Origin: Candidatus Dojkabacteria bacterium
GTDB lineage: Bacteria > Patescibacteria > Dojkabacteria > B142 > JAFGFJ01
DNA length: 64,000 bases
Direction: 5' to 3'
Assembly (NCBI GenBank): GCA_016931155.1
Contig: JAFGFJ010000001.1
Location: 8,014 to 72,013, forward strand
Positions 60,664 through 64,000 of this stretch are shown here, in pieces. The notes under the pieces were generated by a model. It ran no database searches. It saw only the letters and a list, made by a program, of their open reading frames with translations, and was not told the origin of the DNA. Each line of letters opens with the position of its first letter. Within the stretch, counting starts at the first letter, position 1. Both the position numbers and the translations under genes were made by a program.

Positions 60664-62130
60664 ATGAGCAAGTTTAGGACAATAGTAATTGTTGTGGGAG
60701 TAGTTTTGATTTTCACCCTCATCGCAGCTCTGTCAATCATCATAGCACAAGGAGGAAAACTCACTCCGGATAGAGGTTTTGTTAAAACGGGAATCATCCG
60801 TATAACATCTAAACCTCAAGATGTGAAAGTATATGTAGATGGAGAAGAAAAGTCGCTCCAGGATAAACAGATTGGAGGACTTGAAGACAGAGAGTATCTC
60901 ATAACAATCTCCAAGGAAGGTTATTCCACATGGGAAAGAACCGTCAAGGTCGAACCAGGGATTGTAATAGAAATCTTTGCACAACTTTTTCCCACTTCTC
61001 TAAATCTCACCGAAGTCACTAAAACAAATATCGATAAAGTTTTTTATTCTAAAGATGGACAGTACGCGGTTTACGTGGTCAAAGATTCTGAGATTGGCGG
61101 AGACCTGGGAATATGGAAGCTCCGTCTGTCCAAGCCGACAATTACCATCGTGGGAAACAATAAGCCGATAAAGCTCTCAAATATCACTAGTACAGTCAGA
61201 GAAATAGTGAATGCAGATTACGAAATTGAACTGTCACCGGACAACCGATTTATTATGATACACAATACTGACACAAATGAGTATTTTATTCTTAATGCTG
61301 AACTTTATAACGAGCCAGAAGAAAGTCTCAACAAAGATCTCGGTTTTGTGCCGGACAGGGTTGACTGGTTTACTGATTCTACATCGCTTGTTGTAGCAAG
61401 GGATAGTACACTTTTTGAATACAATCTTCGAGAGGAAACCTCCTCACTGATTTCGCTCACTCCAGGCAAGAGACCTGTTTACTCAGTAAACGAAAGTAGA
61501 ATAATTTTATACAATCACAACAAAAAAACCTTTGAGTTTTACGATGGAGAAAAAAGCAAGAGCTTGATTGTAGAGAACATTCATTTGCCAGTTGATATTG
61601 AGCAGATTCAGGTTTCCGAACTCACTCCAAACCTGTTAATCTTCGAAACAAACAATACATTTTATTATCTGAACGTAGAGAAAAGCTTTATTAGTGAGAT
61701 CGGAAAAGATCTGGAATTTGTAGAACTTTCAAGGAGCGGAAAATCTGCTCTTTTCCTGAAAGAAAAAACCTTGATAAGCTATGAAGTTCGAGAAATTATC
61801 AGTGAAAGAAGATTTGAGTCAAAAATTTTTGAAATCCTGAAGAATTTTGACAAGTCAGTCCAAAAAGCCCGGTGGAGCACTGACTCCGAACACATCGTCA
61901 TTTCAGGAACAAGAGATAAACTCAAAACAATAGCAATATTCGACAAGGAGGGAGAAAATATGAATGAGCTGATAGCAGATAAAAGATTCCAGAACGATTT
62001 CTTCAAAGTACCCGCCAATTCTTCTTCGTTGTTTCTTCTTCTAAATGATGAAGTCAAAGAAAATGGAGAGGATCACATTTTGAGAACAAACCTTTATGAG
62101 CTCGACCTTGAAAAACCCTCTGTGAAATAA
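60664..62130 (+). CDS. PEGA-domain membrane protein with beta-propeller-like region
   Basis: 488 aa. N-terminal membrane anchor (residues 6-28, TIVIVVGVVLIFTLIAALSIIIA). PEGA domain at 40-110 (GIIRITSKPQDVKVYVDGEEK ... YLITISKEGYSTWERTVKVEPG). The rest has repeated strands typical of a WD40/TolB-like propeller (DGQYAVYVVKD; DNRFIMIHNTDTNEYFILN; TDSEHIVISGTRDKLKTIAIFDKEG). Probably an envelope protein on the outer face. Function unknown. Confidence 0.7.
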   Translation: MSKFRTIVIVVGVVLIFTLIAALSIIIAQGGKLTPDRGFVKTGIIRITSKPQDVKVYVDGEEKSLQDKQIGGLEDREYLITISKEGYSTWERTVKVEPGIVIEIFAQLFPTSLNLTEVTKTNIDKVFYSKDGQYAVYVVKDSEIGGDLGIWKLRLSKPTITIVGNNKPIKLSNITSTVREIVNADYEIELSPDNRFIMIHNTDTNEYFILNAELYNEPEESLNKDLGFVPDRVDWFTDSTSLVVARDSTLFEYNLREETSSLISLTPGKRPVYSVNESRIILYNHNKKTFEFYDGEKSKSLIVENIHLPVDIEQIQVSELTPNLLIFETNNTFYYLNVEKSFISEIGKDLEFVELSRSGKSALFLKEKTLISYEVREIISERRFESKIFEILKNFDKSVQKARWSTDSEHIVISGTRDKLKTIAIFDKEGENMNELIADKRFQNDFFKVPANSSSLFLLLNDEVKENGEDHILRTNLYELDLEKPSVK

Positions 62131-62285
62131 TAGATCAGAAGCAAAATATAGATATACTGATTAACCTCGTTTTTGTCCTCGAGAGGTCATTGAAAATCTA
62201 CGGGCTTCACTCTTAGACTTAATTCTGTTATACCGAATCAGAGAAGATCACACAGCAGAGGTAGAATTTATATAACCTGTCATTC

Positions 62286-62383
62286 AGCCTGGATGTGTGC
62301 GCTTGGCGGGACTTGAACCCACAACCTACACGTTAGGAGTGTGTTGCTCTATCCATTGAGCTACAAGCGCACACATCCAGGCT
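62286..62383. repeat. Perfect 20-bp inverted repeat enclosing tRNA-Arg
   Basis: The arms at 62286-62305 and 62364-62383 are exact reverse complements. Seven bp of each arm are the tRNA acceptor stem. The remaining 13 bp (beyond the mature ends, containing CCTGGATGTGT) continue the helix through the flanking DNA without a mismatch. Confidence 0.9.
62298..62370 (-). tRNA. tRNA-Arg(CCT)
   Basis: Minus strand: acceptor GCGCTTG/CAAGCGC, D-arm GCTC...GAGC, anticodon loop CTCCTAA (anticodon CCT) on an ACACA/CGTGT stem with one A-C mismatch next to the loop, T-arm GTGGG-TTCAAGT-CCCGC, discriminator A. CCA is not encoded. Lies inside a 20-bp inverted repeat. Confidence 0.88.
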
Positions 62384-62572
62384 TGATTTTTTACAAGAAA
62401 AATCTGTACTAAACTGATATTCATTTACTTGTTCAAGATACCATAGACAAAACAGCTTTCCTCTCGATTGCAATAAAAAGTCCCAACAAAATTGACCAGC
62501 CTGGCTCAATTCTACCATGAAAACAGATCAATTTAGGAATATTGCGATCGAGTTTCTCAAACCGGAGATTTC

Positions 62573-63187
62573 TTATTTTATTCTGCCTATCTTTCCAGCA
62601 AAGCCCATGGCTTTATGATAATTAACACTATATTCATCAAAAATTTCACTCTTTTCAAACCAAAGGGCAATCTCGAATTCAGCCTCCTCTGGAGTACCCG
62701 AAGCATGCACAAGGTTATAAAATGGTCGCATAAAATCATTTGCCAAATCGGCATTGTCAGAGGAATAATCTCCTCTAATTGTACCTGGAAGTGCAACTGA
62801 GGGATTTGTCTCACCTACAAGTTTTCTTCCTATCTTAACAGCGCCAGGACCTTCAAAGATCATCGCAAGCACTGGTCCTGCAGTAAGATACTCAACATTC
62901 CACTGCTTAATCATTTTGCCTATTTCAATTGCCTTATCAGTTCCGAGTCTTTCTTTTGGGTCAATACCCTTCTCTTTGTATTCAGCCAGTGTTCTGTTTC
63001 CAACTTTCTCAAGCCATTCTTTTGTCGCAGGATAGTGCTGTAATCCCATATCATCCGTTGCCTCCAAAAATTCCAGGGCAACCAGCTTCATTCCAACCCT
63101 CTCAAAACGCGAAATTATTTCTCCCATTAGACCTCTTTCTACTGCATCGTGTTTTGCAATTATCAGTGTTCTTTCTGCTTTCATCAT
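62573..63187 (-). CDS. ndk: Nucleoside diphosphate kinase (copy 1, divergent)
   Basis: 204 aa (usual about 140-150). LIIAKHDAVERGLMGEIISRFERVGMKLVALEF, GPVLAMIFEGPGAVKIGRKLVGETNPSVALPGTIRGDYS and the phosphate-accepting His in YNLVHASGTPEEAEFEIALWF. The KPD motif is KHD. An insert of about 30 residues (NRTLAEYKEKGIDPKERLGTDKAIEIGKMIKQWN) and a C-terminal extension make it long. Transfers phosphate between NTPs and NDPs. Confidence 0.9.
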   Translation of the reverse strand: MMKAERTLIIAKHDAVERGLMGEIISRFERVGMKLVALEFLEATDDMGLQHYPATKEWLEKVGNRTLAEYKEKGIDPKERLGTDKAIEIGKMIKQWNVEYLTAGPVLAMIFEGPGAVKIGRKLVGETNPSVALPGTIRGDYSSDNADLANDFMRPFYNLVHASGTPEEAEFEIALWFEKSEIFDEYSVNYHKAMGFAGKIGRIK

Positions 63188-63206
63188 TAGTTTAATAACT
63201 TAGTTA

Positions 63207-63821
63207 TCACCAGCTTTCGTCAAACAAACCGGAGAGATCCATTAATTCGTAGTTACCCAAGTCTTTAAATTTATCTCCAAACCAGTGCCTGATCTCCCTC
63301 TTTGCCTCATCATACGAATCAGAGGCATGAATAACATTTGCAAGGCTTTTTCTGCCTGTAGCTTGTGCCAAAACTGGAGTATCAATTCCGAGATCATGCC
63401 TGATTGTACCGGGGTTTGATACTGTTGGTTCCAGTCCTCCTGTAATAGACCTCACTCTTTTTATTACCTGCTCTCCTTCCCATACAGTTAGGATAACCGG
63501 TCCGCTCGTGAGCATTTTGACAAGACTCATGTAAATTACCTTACCTACTTCTAAAAGGTCATCTGTGCCATATGCTTTCTTCACCTCCTCAATGTTTCCT
63601 CCATTACTCACAAGTGTTTTCTCGCCCATTTTTTTTAACCACGTATCTGTTCCGGGGTAATTATTTTTTGCCTGTTCTTCAGTTGCCCTTATCATCCTTG
63701 CGGCAACAAGCTTGAGACCTGCTTCCTCAAACCTTCTGAAAAGCCTACCCACAAGACCCCTCTTAACTCCATCAGGCTTTATCATTACAAATGTATGTTC
63801 TACCAATCCAATTTTTTTCAT
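63207..63821 (-). CDS. ndk: Nucleoside diphosphate kinase (copy 2)
   Basis: About 204 aa from ATG 63821. VMIKPDGVKRGLVGRLFRRFEEAGLKLVAARMI, GPVILTVWEGEQVIKRVRSITGGLEPTVSNPGTIRHDLG and active His in ANVIHASDSYDEAKREIRHWF. Keeps KPD. Same insert position as copy 1, so the pair came from duplication inside an insert-bearing lineage. The copies are 19 bp apart. Confidence 0.93.
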   Translation of the reverse strand: MKKIGLVEHTFVMIKPDGVKRGLVGRLFRRFEEAGLKLVAARMIRATEEQAKNNYPGTDTWLKKMGEKTLVSNGGNIEEVKKAYGTDDLLEVGKVIYMSLVKMLTSGPVILTVWEGEQVIKRVRSITGGLEPTVSNPGTIRHDLGIDTPVLAQATGRKSLANVIHASDSYDEAKREIRHWFGDKFKDLGNYELMDLSGLFDESW

Positions 63822-63846
63822 TAATAATACACTTATGTGAGTGATT

Positions 63847-63999
63847 TTATATTTTAAGCTGTATAAAAGCAAACACTATAGTACAAAAAAACTGAGAAAC
63901 AGGTCTCTCCGGTCTCACAGTATCCCTCTCCACAACATGCTTTGTTGTGCCGGAAGCATTTCCTGCAGCATCAGTAGACTTAATTGCTACAGTATAGTT
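63847..63999 (-). CDS. Partial protein ending in a bacterial Ig-like repeat (runs off the window)
   Basis: The last 50 codons of a minus-strand frame that continues past 64000: NYTVAIKSTDAAGNASG...ERDTVRPERP, a typical end of an extracellular Ig-like (Big) repeat. The final 16 residues (SQFFCTIVFAFIQLKI) are hydrophobic and may be a weak membrane anchor or decayed sequence. Ends 25 bp before copy 2 of ndk. Confidence 0.5.
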   Translation of the reverse strand, partial: NYTVAIKSTDAAGNASGTTKHVVERDTVRPERPVSQFFCTIVFAFIQLKI

Positions 64000-64000
64000 A

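Noticed and set aside
1..64000. CRISPR array or insertion sequence
   Set aside because: No regularly spaced direct repeats with spacers and no transposase-like frame or paired terminal repeats were seen.

Overview
The window looks like a chromosome fragment of an uncultured Candidate Phyla Radiation (Patescibacteria) bacterium. Support: compact AT-rich genome; small genes with 4-30 bp overlaps; ribosomal proteins with lysine-rich tails; an archaeal-type AMP salvage set (R15P isomerase, RuBisCO, AMP phosphorylase); S6-SSB-S18 without L9; rpsB-tsf-frr without pyrH; and many short proteins with no clear relatives. L1 is present while L9 is absent from its usual place. That points, by inference only, to the Microgenomates/Katanobacteria/Dojkabacteria side of the radiation. 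TGA is a normal stop: prfA ends in TGA overlapping the GTG of prmC, and that release factor is RF1.

Layout. 0-4.5 kb: CapA-like phosphoesterase, degenerate MBL protein, PAP2-like membrane protein, and a PadR/HAAS pair with an autoregulatory promoter and a broken downstream part. 4.6-6.9 kb (+): rpmE-prfA-prmC. 6.9-15.7 kb (-): HtrA, CtpA, a 707-aa unknown, rpsR-ssb-rpsF, a sorting-signal surface protein, ychF, an orphan. 15.8-17.7 kb: accessory patch with an AbiEii-type toxin-antitoxin pair, a frameshifted small RHH-like gene and the 3' remnant of a C5-cytosine methyltransferase. 17.8-22.0 kb (-): the AMP/RuBisCO salvage genes. 22-31 kb (-): beta-CASP nuclease, cca, cysS, galU, recR-ybaB-dnaX. 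31-44.5 kb (-): rpsU, rseP, frr-tsf-rpsB, topA-dprA, mreBCD-mrdA, rpmB. 44.6-48 kb: tRNA-Thr, tRNA-Tyr, tRNA-Thr, a candidate structured RNA, HAD hydrolase, rRNA methyltransferase, rpmG, tRNA-Trp. 48-52.4 kb (+): secE-nusG-rplK-rplA, an antisense orphan, then rplJ-rplL behind their own promoter and attenuator. 52.4-59.6 kb: a 7TM protein, four consecutive ATP-grasp ligases (one fused to a retropepsin-like protease) and a convergent DUF1704-like metallopeptidase. 59.6-64 kb: second MreB, PEGA protein, tRNA-Arg inside a long inverted repeat, two nucleoside diphosphate kinases, and the end of an Ig-like protein.

How the genes work together. AMP phosphorylase, R15P isomerase and RuBisCO would take nucleotide ribose to 3-phosphoglycerate. 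The RuBisCO has arginine where the carbamylated lysine should be, so its activity is in doubt. MreBCD/PBP2 drive cell-wall elongation. HtrA, CtpA and RseP form the envelope protease set. The ATP-grasp/protease/metallopeptidase cluster is the best candidate for an undescribed system: it looks like a writer/eraser set for amino-acid (probably glutamate) ligation, and its usual target, an S6 with a glutamate tail, is absent.
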